Of a stretch of DNA of 52,270 nucleotides, positions 34,631 through 43,185 are shown in pieces. The translations under genes were made by a program, and so were the position numbers. Position 1 is the stretch's first letter. Every line of letters begins with the position of its first letter. Source of the DNA: Thermovorax subterraneus. GTDB lineage: Bacteria > Bacillota > Thermosediminibacteria > Thermosediminibacterales > Thermosediminibacteraceae. The notes beneath the pieces are model-generated. The model did not search any database and was not told the DNA's origin. It worked only from the letters and a program-made list of their open reading frames with translations. The stretch covers positions 1 to 52,270 of the forward strand of contig JAKIHM010000017.1 of assembly GCA_021608145.1 (NCBI GenBank), given 5' to 3'.

Positions 34631-34831
34631 ATGCGGACAAACATCGTTATTGATGAAAACCTCATTAAAGAGGCCTTAAAACTTAGCGGGTTAAAAACTA
34701 AAAAAGAAGTAGTCAATTTGGCTTTAAAGGAATTCGTGGAAAGCAGAAAAAGGAAAAATTTATTGGAGTTAAAAGGCAAAATAGAGTTTGACGTGGATTA
34801 TGACTACAAAAAGATGAGGGAAAGTAAATGA
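34631..34831 (+). CDS. vapB: VapB-type antitoxin
   Basis: 66 residues: an N-terminal ribbon-helix-helix (RTNIVIDENLIKEALKLSGLKTKKEVVNLALKEFV) of the DUF2191 type and a charged C-terminal tail expected to wrap around the toxin. The ATG at 34631 with AGGAGGTG is preferred to one three codons earlier. Four-base overlap with vapC. Confidence 0.9.
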   Translation: MRTNIVIDENLIKEALKLSGLKTKKEVVNLALKEFVESRKRKNLLELKGKIEFDVDYDYKKMRESK

Positions 34832-35226
34832 TTTTAGTAGATACCTCTGTTTTAATAGCTTTTTTTAAAGGCATAGAAAACGAAAAAGTAAATAAGTTTG
34901 TTGAAGTAATAAAGAACAATATTCCTTTTGGAATTAACAACTTCATCTACCAGGAAATACTGCAAGGTGTCAAAACGGAAAAGGAATTTAATCTGCTTAA
35001 AGAATACCTGGGAACTCAAAAATTCTACGATCTAAAGCACGGGATAAAATCTTATGAGAATGCCGCAAAACTATATTTAAAGTGCAGAAAGAAGGGAATC
35101 ACTATTCGAAGTACTATCGATTTGCTCATAGCACAGACAGCTATTGAAAACAATCTCTACTTGCTGCATGACGACAGAGATTTTTCACTACTCGCACAAA
35201 TTGATAATAGATTAAAAGAATATTAA
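34828..35226 (+). CDS. vapC: VapC-type PIN-domain ribonuclease toxin
   Basis: 132 residues, PIN fold. Acidic residues for metal binding are visible: D5 (MILVDTSVLI), E in YQEIL, D in STIDLLIAQTA and D in HDDRDFSLLA. In characterised systems VapC cuts tRNA or rRNA. The ATGA overlap with vapB and the operator upstream make a complete module. Both genes are A+T rich compared with neighbours, as usual for mobile toxin modules. Confidence 0.92.
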   Translation: MILVDTSVLIAFFKGIENEKVNKFVEVIKNNIPFGINNFIYQEILQGVKTEKEFNLLKEYLGTQKFYDLKHGIKSYENAAKLYLKCRKKGITIRSTIDLLIAQTAIENNLYLLHDDRDFSLLAQIDNRLKEY

Positions 35227-35241
35227 GGCTACTAAGCCAAA

Positions 35242-35266
35242 AGGGCAAAGCTTCAAGCTTTGCCCT
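35242..35266 (-). terminator. Convergent terminator between vapC and DUF917 genes
   Basis: AGGGCAAAGC/GCTTTGCCCT (10 bp, five-base loop); followed by TTTT on the minus strand. Ends the hydantoin island transcript. Confidence 0.75.
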
Positions 35267-35272
35267 GTCGAA

Positions 35273-36406
35273 TTATCCCACAAGTTTTTCCACTGGAACG
35301 TAATCTTCGTCATAGCCAAAATATTTCGGCCCGAAAGTTTTAATTCCCATTTCAGTCCTCATCTTCTCATCCGCAGGCACCACAACTATGGTCCCCCGGT
35401 AACCGTATTTCACGATATCTGTCCTTATAGGCTCTCCGGTTTCCGAATCGAGGATGAGTATCAAATCCGGCGGCAGGCATACAGTCTTTCCGCTTATTTC
35501 GAGCCTCAGCCATTCGTTTTGAAAATCCACGAAAGCCTTTTCACCCTTGTAGTCATCAAGCCCTTCTAAGGTTAACCTCCCCATGGAAAAGCCCTTTGTC
35601 TTTTCCGCACCGAATTCCCTCGAAATATCCACTATCTTCCCCTTGAAGACCTTGTATCCCCCTACTATTTTGGTTATCTCCTCTATTGGATCCTCATGAA
35701 GTTTTCTGCACCTGAAGACAGCCTTGCCCAGTTCCCAGCTTTTAGAAATGGAATTGAAAATGGCTGCTTCTTTGAGCTGCTTACCTGTCATTGGATACCC
35801 CGCAATCCAGGATATCCCTCCGTATGCCATAGCGGCATTCCTTATGATCCTCTCCGCCATTATGGCGCTCGTAGTGTCAGCTACCGTTACAGCCCCTTTC
35901 TCATTCGCCGCCGCTGTCGGGGATGGCATGATGCCGTGGGTGTAGAAGGAAGTCATCTGGAGCTCCGGAAACGCTCTGCCCATGCCGTCGGCATCCACAA
36001 CAGGTATTCCAACTGCACCTGCCACCGCCATCGGGACAGGAGTATTCACTCCACCGGCTTCTGGAGGTATAATTGCCTGGACTTCCTTTCCCAGGTACCT
36101 CTTCAAACTCTCCAGGCACCACATGACCTCCATGCCGTTTGGCGGTTTTTCCGTGAGAACGACGGGTGCGCCGAGGCACCCGGCGATTACCGCCAGTGCA
36201 TCATCGGGAAAGTCCCTTGGGTCTATCAAAACTATATCCTTTCCCTCTTTCAGCACATTTAAAGCCCAAAGAAACCCAATTTCGGGGTCTCCCCCACCGC
36301 CCGTCGCGAGGATGGAAGCACCAAGGGTTATCTCTTTTAGGTCCTCCTCGCCAATAACCTTGTAATTTTCTATCCCCCAGCTCTTTAAAATATCGTATAC
36401 TCCCAT
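35273..36406 (-). CDS. DUF917 (S-methyl-thiohydantoin desulfurase family), copy 1
   Basis: 377 residues. The family shows LGASILATGGGGDPEIG, an acidic DPRDFPDD, PPEAGGVNTPVPMAVA and PVVDADGMGRAFPELQM. The Pfam name refers to desulfuration of a thiohydantoin, as in the ergothioneine degradation route; the enzymology of most members is unknown. It is strikingly similar to the copy at 37745-38926 (same length, same motifs throughout), so the operon holds two specialised paralogues. Last gene of the island; ATG with AAGGTAGGTG. Confidence 0.88.
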   Translation of the reverse strand: MGVYDILKSWGIENYKVIGEEDLKEITLGASILATGGGGDPEIGFLWALNVLKEGKDIVLIDPRDFPDDALAVIAGCLGAPVVLTEKPPNGMEVMWCLESLKRYLGKEVQAIIPPEAGGVNTPVPMAVAGAVGIPVVDADGMGRAFPELQMTSFYTHGIMPSPTAAANEKGAVTVADTTSAIMAERIIRNAAMAYGGISWIAGYPMTGKQLKEAAIFNSISKSWELGKAVFRCRKLHEDPIEEITKIVGGYKVFKGKIVDISREFGAEKTKGFSMGRLTLEGLDDYKGEKAFVDFQNEWLRLEISGKTVCLPPDLILILDSETGEPIRTDIVKYGYRGTIVVVPADEKMRTEMGIKTFGPKYFGYDEDYVPVEKLVG

Positions 36407-36414
36407 AAAATCAC

Positions 36415-37503
36415 CTACCTTACTAACTCTCGGGGCGCATTCGTAAGGACTTCGCAGCCGCCTTCCGTAACCAGAACCATATCTTCCACCCGGGCCGCCC
36501 CGATGCCCTCCACATATACGCCGGGTTCTACGGTAATCACCATCCCCGGCTGCAAAACGGTCTTCCTTCCCGCATCAATTATCGGCATTTCGTGAATGCT
36601 AAGCCCCAGGCCGTGACCTGTAAGGTGTGGGAAGTATTTGCCATATCCTTTTTCGGCAATGTAATCCCTTGCCGCCTTGTCCACATCCTCAGCCAAAACT
36701 CCTGGCCTTACGGTTTTTATGGCCCGTTTTTGCGCCTCGTACGCCACTTCGAAAAGGTTTTTTTGCTCGTCGGAAATTCCTCCGAGAGAAAACGTCCTCG
36801 TTATATCCGAGCAATAGCCAGCGAATATGCACCCCATGTCAAAAAGAGCAAGCTCTCCCCTTTTCAGCTCTTTTGCCGAGGAAAACCTCTGGGGAAGCCA
36901 CGCGTTTTCTCCCGACATAACGAAGGGTTCGAAGGAAAGCCCTTCCGCCCCTTCCCTCATCATCACATCCTGGGCAATTGCGGATATCTCGTACTCCTTT
37001 ATCCCTTCCTTTACGCTTTCCATAGCCTTTATCATGGCCTTTTCCGCTATCTTCGCCGCTGCTTTTATTAGCTCTATTTCTTCCTCATCCTTTATCATTC
37101 TCATGTTTAAAAGGTCATTTTCTATGTTCAAAAGCTCCGCCTTTGCAACTTCCTTTATCAGATTCTCCCGTTCAACGGTCACCGACGAAAACTCCACTCC
37201 TATTGTCTTTACGTCCCTGCCGGACAGCAATTCTTTTAAAGGCGCAAGGTAGTTCGGATCATCTTCAGGGAATTTCCTTATATCCTTTATAAAACAGGTT
37301 TTCTTTACCCTATTGTAGTCGAGGATCGCCGTCAGGAGGACTACGTCGCCTTTTTTCGAGACAAAAAGGATAGAAAAGGATGCGGCATTGAATCGCACTC
37401 CTGTAAAGTACCTGACATTGGCCCTATCTCCCAAAATAGCCGCATCCAGATTTTTTTCATTTAAAAGTTCAACCAATCTTTCTAATCTCTTTGCAAAATT
37501 CAT
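36415..37503 (-). CDS. M24 family metallohydrolase (Xaa-Pro peptidase/creatinase type)
   Basis: 362 residues. N-terminal creatinase domain (1-130) and pita-bread catalytic domain with all five metal ligands: D in LFDMGC, D in SDITRTF, H in LTGHGLGLSIHE, E in VEPGVY and E in ARVEDM. Length fits prolidase-type PepQ. In this operon, between a winged-helix-like gene and a DUF917 gene, a role on a carbamoyl or amidino product (as creatinase acts on creatine) is as likely as peptide cleavage; this is inference. ATG directly abuts the 83-residue gene. Confidence 0.87.
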   Translation of the reverse strand: MNFAKRLERLVELLNEKNLDAAILGDRANVRYFTGVRFNAASFSILFVSKKGDVVLLTAILDYNRVKKTCFIKDIRKFPEDDPNYLAPLKELLSGRDVKTIGVEFSSVTVERENLIKEVAKAELLNIENDLLNMRMIKDEEEIELIKAAAKIAEKAMIKAMESVKEGIKEYEISAIAQDVMMREGAEGLSFEPFVMSGENAWLPQRFSSAKELKRGELALFDMGCIFAGYCSDITRTFSLGGISDEQKNLFEVAYEAQKRAIKTVRPGVLAEDVDKAARDYIAEKGYGKYFPHLTGHGLGLSIHEMPIIDAGRKTVLQPGMVITVEPGVYVEGIGAARVEDMVLVTEGGCEVLTNAPRELVR

Positions 37504-37755
37504 TTAAATCCCCTCTAGTTCGCTTTCTTTTTCTGGATTTACCATGTATATCTTTTTCGGAACCCTCGATTCCAAGCTAGAATCCGTAGGCCCGGTTAGT
37601 TCTATCAATATCATATCCTGCGAAAGCTTCTCCAGTGCTTCCTCCAACCCCGGCAAATCTCCCAGCGCTTCGATTATTGCTTTCTTCTCGCTGTAGGGGT
37701 TTTCCTTTAAGAATTTTATCACAGCCTTTTCCGTATCGGTAAAATTACACGCCAT
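37504..37755 (-). CDS. Small winged-helix-like protein in hydantoin operon
   Basis: 83 residues; not recognised as a named family. FTDTEKAVIKFLKENPYSEKKAIIEALGDLPGLEEALEKLSQDMIL reads as helix-turn-helix, followed by a strand pair (ILIELTGP, KKIYMVNP), a winged-helix pattern. It overlaps the upstream DUF917 stop by 11 bases and abuts the M24 ATG, so it is made with them. It could be a local regulator or a partner subunit of the DUF917 enzymes. AAGGAGGTG precedes the ATG. Confidence 0.6.
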   Translation of the reverse strand: MACNFTDTEKAVIKFLKENPYSEKKAIIEALGDLPGLEEALEKLSQDMILIELTGPTDSSLESRVPKKIYMVNPEKESELEGI

Positions 37756-38926
37756 CTTGCCACACCTCCTTGTTCAGTTCTTCCACCGGCACGTAATCGA
37801 TGTCGTATCCGAAATACCTCGGTCCGAAGAGCTCGATGCCTTTTGGTGTCCTCATCCTCTCATGAGCCGGAATCAATATTATCGAACCCCTGTATCCGTA
37901 CTTCATTATATCCGTGCGGATAGGCTCTCCCGTTTCGGAATCCACAATGGCGATCAAATCCGGCGGAAGACACCTTATCCTGCCATCGATCCTCAACACT
38001 AGCCACTCGTTTTGAAAGTCGATTTCTGCCACGCTTCCCTTGTAGTCGTCAAGGCCTTCCATCTTGATCCTGCCAAGGCTGAACCCTTTAGTCGCCTCAC
38101 CGCCGAATTCCCTCGAAATGTCCACTATCTTCCCCTTGAAGACCCTAACGCCCGTCACGTTTCGGGTGGCCTTTAAGCTTTTCAACATCTCCTCTACCGG
38201 ATCAAGGTGTTTTTCCCTCGCCCTGTATACGGCTTTGCCCAGCTCCCATGCTATACTCTGGGAATTCAATATAGAAGCTTCCTTCACCTGCTTGCCTGTC
38301 ATCGGGTAAGTTGCAATCCAGGAAATTCCGCCATAGGCCATGGCAACCCGGCGTGCGATATTTTCCGCCATCTTGTTGTCGTCGCCGGTGTCGATTACCG
38401 TGACGTTGCCGCGGTCATCGCAGGAAACTGTAGGGGATGCATTTACACCGCAGGTCACCCAAGAGGTCATCTGAAGTTCCGGAAAAGCCCGGTTCATCCC
38501 GTCCACGTCTATTACCGGCACTTCGAATTCTCCCGCCGCAGCGTACGCCACGGTGGAATTTACACCGCCGCACTCTATGGGAATGGTCGCCTGTAACTTT
38601 TTGCCCCAGTACTGCTCCAGCTTTCTTATGGCGTTGTTGAGCACATCGGCTGATGGCGGTTTTTCGGTGAGCACCACCGGCGCTCCGAGACAGGCAGGGC
38701 TCGCCACCAGGATATCGTCGGGTATATCCATAGGATCTACCATAACTATGGTTTTACCTTCATCTAATACCTTATACGCCCAGAGCAGTCCTATCTCCGG
38801 ATCACCGCCACCACCCGTGGCCAGGATGGAGGCCCCCAGCGTTATCTCCTTTATAGCTTGTTTGTCTATTACTTTGTAGTTTTTCACGCCCCATTTTTCC
38901 AGTGTCTCGAAGACCCTGCTAGACAT
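37745..38926 (-). CDS. DUF917 (S-methyl-thiohydantoin desulfurase family), copy 2
   Basis: 393 residues with the same motif order as copy 1 (LGASILATGGGGDPEIG, DPMDIPDD, PIECGGVNSTVAYAAA, PVIDVDGMNRAFPELQM, FSLGRIKMEGLDDYKG). Differences lie in the active-region loops: PPEAGG in copy 1 is PIECGG here, adding a cysteine. ATG 38926 is chosen (AAGGGGGC seven bases upstream) over the ATG two codons before. Directly follows the short HyuA gene; this HyuA-DUF917 pairing is frequent in bacteria. Confidence 0.88.
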   Translation of the reverse strand: MSSRVFETLEKWGVKNYKVIDKQAIKEITLGASILATGGGGDPEIGLLWAYKVLDEGKTIVMVDPMDIPDDILVASPACLGAPVVLTEKPPSADVLNNAIRKLEQYWGKKLQATIPIECGGVNSTVAYAAAGEFEVPVIDVDGMNRAFPELQMTSWVTCGVNASPTVSCDDRGNVTVIDTGDDNKMAENIARRVAMAYGGISWIATYPMTGKQVKEASILNSQSIAWELGKAVYRAREKHLDPVEEMLKSLKATRNVTGVRVFKGKIVDISREFGGEATKGFSLGRIKMEGLDDYKGSVAEIDFQNEWLVLRIDGRIRCLPPDLIAIVDSETGEPIRTDIMKYGYRGSIILIPAHERMRTPKGIELFGPRYFGYDIDYVPVEELNKEVWQDGV

Positions 38927-38939
38927 TTTCATGCCCCCT

Positions 38940-40535
38940 TTACTCGAAAATTTTTCCTTTGACCCTTACGCGTATCTTTTCGCGTTTGCCCGGCATGTAA
39001 GCGAAGGGGATCTCTTCGATATCGAGTATTTCTACGGTGCTGCGAATGGCTCCCGCCTTTTCAGCTTCATCCTTCGCTTTTTCAACAACCTTGCTTATAG
39101 CTTCGTCCCTGTCTTCGATTTCAAGGTCTGCCACGCCTTCCGCATAGGCTCCTATTTCGGCAATAGTCGTACCTATAGCGCCGCACACTTCAAAGTGGGG
39201 CGGCAATATTACCTCGGATACTCCCTCCAGATTCTCCTTCGGCACAACCGTAGCGCCACCGCCGACGAATATGGCCTTCACATTTCCCGCCACCGTCTTC
39301 ATCTGGTCTATGGCAACTTCTAACCGATTCTTTATTATGTTGTAAGCAGCCTCCACTAGACCTTTGTCCAAAGCTTTAACCTTATCTATGCACGGTGCGA
39401 AATCCGTCTCGAAAATGTCTAGCTTCCTATCCAATATCCCCTTTGCCACGGCGATATCATGGGTGGTGATCATGGGACCGCCGAAGGATTTGCCGAGCCT
39501 AACCAGGTTGTAACCTACGCTTTCTGGGCCATAGCCTATAACTTCATTGCCCTTAGTCTTTACTATCGTTCCGCCGCCTAAAGCTATGGACATTAGGTCC
39601 GGGCACCTTATATTCGTCTTCACCCCACCTATCGTCACAGTTATGGAAGATTCCCTCGGGAACCCGTTTACTATAAATGCCACATCGGTGGAAGTTCCGC
39701 CTATATCCACCACCACGCCGCTATCTATGCCCGAAAGGTAAACCGCACCCCTTACGCTGGCCGCTGGTCCCGAAGCTACCGTAAAGATGGGGTAGTTAAC
39801 GGCGTAATCCGCCGACATTACGGTGCCGTCGTTCTGAACTATGAAAAGCGGTGCATCTATGCCGCGCTCCTTCACGGCTTTTTTCAGGGCATCCACAGCC
39901 TTCCTCATGACGGTAATAACCGAGGCGTTCAGAATCGTGGAATTTTCCCTTTCTAAAAGGGATATGGAAGCGATGTGGTTCGAAAGGGTTATAGGTATAT
40001 CCCCTAATTCCTCCCGGATTATTTCAGCAGCCCTTTCCTCCTGATCGGGGATCATCGGCGAAAAGACTCCGGTAATAGCAATAGAATCCACTTTGCCGCC
40101 AATCTTGCCGCAGGCCTGCCTTATAGCCTCTTCGTCCAGTGGAACGATGTCCCTGCCATCGTATTCCTTACCGCCGCGCACTATAAAGATATTGTCCGTC
40201 CCACCGATAGCCTCTTTCAAATCTTCGGGCCAACCGGTAAGCGGAGGAATTGCGGTGGTGGCAGGTGCGCCGAGTCTAAAAATTCCTACTTTGTTCAGGT
40301 TTCTCCTCTCTATTATCGCGTTGGTGGTATGGGTGGTTCCAAGCGACACCAGGGCGATTTCCGATACATCGGCTTTTTTAGTCTTCAAAAGAGCATCAAG
40401 GGCATTTATAATGCCTGTCGTAACGTCCTCAGTGGTAAGGGCTTTTGCCTTTGCCAAAACTTCCTTACCCCTCAGCATAACGCCATCGGTAAAAGTGCCT
40501 CCGACATCGAATCCTATTCTCACATCTTTTGCCAT
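38940..40535 (-). CDS. Hydantoinase/oxoprolinase subunit A, short form
   Basis: 531 residues. ATP-dependent amidohydrolase of the HyuA/ASKHA family: phosphate loop GFDVGGTFTDG near the start, TTHTTNAI, VVDIGGTSTDVAF and GGGATVVPKENL. About 150 residues shorter than the HyuA at 43186, lacking its C-terminal domain, and without its own HyuB next door; it probably acts with the adjoining DUF917 protein. ATG 40535 has AGGAGGAAGG; it follows the racemase by 11 bases. Confidence 0.88.
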   Translation of the reverse strand: MAKDVRIGFDVGGTFTDGVMLRGKEVLAKAKALTTEDVTTGIINALDALLKTKKADVSEIALVSLGTTHTTNAIIERRNLNKVGIFRLGAPATTAIPPLTGWPEDLKEAIGGTDNIFIVRGGKEYDGRDIVPLDEEAIRQACGKIGGKVDSIAITGVFSPMIPDQEERAAEIIREELGDIPITLSNHIASISLLERENSTILNASVITVMRKAVDALKKAVKERGIDAPLFIVQNDGTVMSADYAVNYPIFTVASGPAASVRGAVYLSGIDSGVVVDIGGTSTDVAFIVNGFPRESSITVTIGGVKTNIRCPDLMSIALGGGTIVKTKGNEVIGYGPESVGYNLVRLGKSFGGPMITTHDIAVAKGILDRKLDIFETDFAPCIDKVKALDKGLVEAAYNIIKNRLEVAIDQMKTVAGNVKAIFVGGGATVVPKENLEGVSEVILPPHFEVCGAIGTTIAEIGAYAEGVADLEIEDRDEAISKVVEKAKDEAEKAGAIRSTVEILDIEEIPFAYMPGKREKIRVRVKGKIFE

Positions 40536-40546
40536 AATCCTTCCTC

Positions 40547-41320
40547 CTACCTTTCCCATAATCCTTTAATATTGTATTGTTCTTCCAATCCCCATTCCTT
40601 TATTTCAAAAAGCGGTGGAATCTCAAAGCCGAATCTCTTGCTGTGGCCCCAGCCGAACCTTTCCTTTAGTTCTACAAGAAATTCTGCGTATTTAAAGGGA
40701 GCCACTATTGCATCTATCACCGGAACCTTCACATACTCTTGAAGCTCTTTGTAAAACCCAAATTGAATAGTGCAGCCAAGGATGATAGCCTCTGCCCCAT
40801 CTTTTTCCACCGCTTCCTTGGCGGCATTTTTGAGCCTTTCCACCGTTACCTTTTCATCAGCGTGAAAATCGTAAACCCCGAGGCCGAGGGATTTGAAAGA
40901 TGCAAGTTTTTCCTTTAAGCCGTTTAGAATCACGTTGTCCATCATTTGAGGTATCCACTTTTCCCTGCCTACTATAATGGAAAACTTGTGCCCTAACGTT
41001 GCGGCTATGTGCATGCATGCTTCCGCAGGAGCGGTAACCACCATCTTTTCGGTTATCTCCCTCGCGTCATGTAGTCCTGGATCGTAAAAGCACCCTATTA
41101 TTGCCGCATCATATCCTTCGTTTTCTGCTTTCTTAATGAGATGGAGCGTATCCGGGATCACTAATGCTTCGTAGTACCTGTACTCCAGGTGCTTTGGGCC
41201 TCTTTGCAGCGACACCACTTTTACTTCGGTGTCGGGTCTTTTTATCTCGTTCAGCATTTCCTCTATGGGCTTGTCGAAAACATCGGTGCCCACAGGGTTT
41301 ATCCACAAAATTTTGGGCAT
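40547..41320 (-). CDS. Asp/Glu-hydantoin racemase family protein
   Basis: 257 residues. The paired catalytic cysteines are visible: IIGCFYDPG (first half) and ILGCTIQFG (second half), with NPVGTD at the start. Family members racemise hydantoins, aspartate or glutamate or act as maleate/arylmalonate enzymes; the operon favours a 5-substituted hydantoin. The C-terminus is about 25 residues longer than usual (HSKRFGFEIPPLFEIKEWGLEEQY). ATG 41320 with AAAGGAGTG; the longer frame upstream lacks family sequence. Confidence 0.85.
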   Translation of the reverse strand: MPKILWINPVGTDVFDKPIEEMLNEIKRPDTEVKVVSLQRGPKHLEYRYYEALVIPDTLHLIKKAENEGYDAAIIGCFYDPGLHDAREITEKMVVTAPAEACMHIAATLGHKFSIIVGREKWIPQMMDNVILNGLKEKLASFKSLGLGVYDFHADEKVTVERLKNAAKEAVEKDGAEAIILGCTIQFGFYKELQEYVKVPVIDAIVAPFKYAEFLVELKERFGWGHSKRFGFEIPPLFEIKEWGLEEQYNIKGLWER

Positions 41321-41354
41321 AGCGTCACTCCTTTCTCTTTTTCGCTTTAAAGTG

Positions 41355-41383
41355 AAAATACAAAAAAGTTGAGCTTTATTCAA
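41355..41383 (-). promoter_or_regulatory. Internal promoter before the racemase
   Basis: Minus strand TTGAAT (41383-41378), 17-base spacer, TATTTT (41360-41355), then TTTCACTTTAAAGCGAAA, a near-palindrome. It would restart transcription below the terminator at 41398-41441. Confidence 0.5.
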
Positions 41384-41397
41384 TGTTTTGTAGGGAC

Positions 41398-41441
41398 AAA
41401 AAAATGGGCTTCCTTTAGCCTGAAAAGACAAACCGGAAGCC
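41398..41441 (-). terminator. Internal terminator after hyuB
   Basis: GGCTTCC/GGAAGCC stem, 21-base loop, then C, A and seven T residues on the minus strand, eight bases past the hyuB stop. It splits the island into an upstream (permease-hyuA-hyuB) and a downstream part. Confidence 0.7.
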
Positions 41442-41448
41442 TATTTGC

Positions 41449-43182
41449 TCAGCTCTTACTTTGCCTCAATTTTTGTGTTTTCTCCATATTCACAAATAGC
41501 GTGCCTTCCTTTTCTTCTATGACGACGCCGTATACCTTTAAGGCCTTTTCCAACGTTATGTATTCGTTTTTCACATCTTCGAGAACCATCATTGGATCTC
41601 TATCTAGAGGATTTCCGTAACCGCCTCCTCCCCCGGATATAAACCTCACCAAATCGTTTTTCTTGAGCGGGAAGTTAGAGAATGTGGCCCTCTCTATTAT
41701 ATTGCCGTTGCTGAATACCTGAACCTTGTTGTTAGAACCCGGGCTTCCGCCGTTTACCCCCCACGGCAGATACCTGTATCTGCTGGCAATCGTGGTTAGC
41801 TCCGCATTAGAATTCAAAATCCTGTAATCCCTGATTAACCCAAATCCTCCCCTATATTTTCCATCCCCGCTTGCCAAATTAAAACTATATTGTTCCACCA
41901 ATATCGGGTAGCGGGTTTCCGCAACTTCCACCGGCATGTTGTAAGTCTCCCCGTCATCGATCGCCACAAGTCCGCTTTCTCCATCCTTGTTTATCCCCGC
42001 TCCCCATCCGCCGGCCTGAGGTTCGCACAGCACGAAGGGCTCTTTCGTCCTATCGTCTATTCCTCCGACAATAGTGCCTATTATGCTCAGGAAATGGCCT
42101 GCCGTTATTCTATCCGGCGCATGGGGTGCCAGTGCTTTTGCCACAAGATCCGTAAGATGCGAAAAAGCCTCCCAGTTACAGGATACCGGTGCCGGCCTTA
42201 CTGCCGAAAAGACTGTTCCGTCGGGAACTATGACCTTCAGAGGTTTGTAAAACCCTTCGTTTGCTTCGGCATGTGGACAGACAATCGCCCTGTACACGAC
42301 TCTTGCGGCGGAATATGCCCCATACTTCGTGCAGTTTATCGGAGCGGGTACCTGGCTGCCCGAACCAGTCAAATCTATTATAAAACTGTCGTCGGTTATC
42401 GTAACTTTCGCCTTTACATATACGTCTTCTATCCCGTTTGATTCCGTATCAATGTACCCGTCAGCTTCAAAGGTGCCATGGGGGAGCTTTTTCAGCTCCT
42501 GTTTTGCAAGTTTTTCACCGTTTTCCATCATCAGCCGGATGCTCTCCAAAACTGCATCCTTGCCGTACCTTTCTACCAGCTCCAAAACTCTTCTCTCAGC
42601 AACTCTCAATGATGCAGTCTGAGCATAAAGGTCTCCCAGAGTCATTTCCGGAGTCCTGACATTCGCCTCAATCATATCCCTTATAGCTTCATTCAATTTC
42701 CCTTCTTCATACACTTTTATGATAGGAAATTGCAGGCCTTCCTGATATATTTCCGTTGAATTGGTGGACCAGCTCCCCAAAGATTTTCCCCCTATTTCAT
42801 TCCAATGGCCCTTGTTTGCCGCAAAAGCTATTATTTCCCCCTTGTAGAAAATGGGCATTACAGCGGATACATCGCAAAGATGGGTACCGCTCCCGTTGTA
42901 GGGATCATTAGTAAGTATAATATCGCCGGGTTTCAAGCCGTCGTATCCGAACTTTTCAATGACTGACTTTACGGAATAGGTGATCGTTCCGAGAAAGCCG
43001 GTCACACCGTTTGCCTGAGCGATTAGGTCTCCATTTGCATCCGTAAGTCCCGCCGCATAGTCTAACACTTCGTAAATGATGGGGCTCTGACTCGTCCTGC
43101 CCCAGCTGATGAACATCTCTTCTGCAGCAGCTATGAGTCCATCCCCTATATTTTCCAAAGTGAATCTATCGACCTTGCCCAT
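41449..43182 (-). CDS. hyuB: Hydantoinase/oxoprolinase subunit B
   Basis: 577 residues of the HyuB family: ADRFTLE-like opening VDRFTLENIGDGLIAAAEEMF, metal-region NDPYNGSGTHLCDV, GHWNEIGG, and the C-terminal FSNFPLKKNDLVRFISGGGGGYGNPLDRDP. Together with HyuA it hydrolyses hydantoin-type rings with ATP. It follows HyuA by three bases, so the two form one complex. ATG with AGGGGG. Confidence 0.92.
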   Translation of the reverse strand: MGKVDRFTLENIGDGLIAAAEEMFISWGRTSQSPIIYEVLDYAAGLTDANGDLIAQANGVTGFLGTITYSVKSVIEKFGYDGLKPGDIILTNDPYNGSGTHLCDVSAVMPIFYKGEIIAFAANKGHWNEIGGKSLGSWSTNSTEIYQEGLQFPIIKVYEEGKLNEAIRDMIEANVRTPEMTLGDLYAQTASLRVAERRVLELVERYGKDAVLESIRLMMENGEKLAKQELKKLPHGTFEADGYIDTESNGIEDVYVKAKVTITDDSFIIDLTGSGSQVPAPINCTKYGAYSAARVVYRAIVCPHAEANEGFYKPLKVIVPDGTVFSAVRPAPVSCNWEAFSHLTDLVAKALAPHAPDRITAGHFLSIIGTIVGGIDDRTKEPFVLCEPQAGGWGAGINKDGESGLVAIDDGETYNMPVEVAETRYPILVEQYSFNLASGDGKYRGGFGLIRDYRILNSNAELTTIASRYRYLPWGVNGGSPGSNNKVQVFSNGNIIERATFSNFPLKKNDLVRFISGGGGGYGNPLDRDPMMVLEDVKNEYITLEKALKVYGVVIEEKEGTLFVNMEKTQKLRQSKS

Positions 43183-43185
43183 TTC

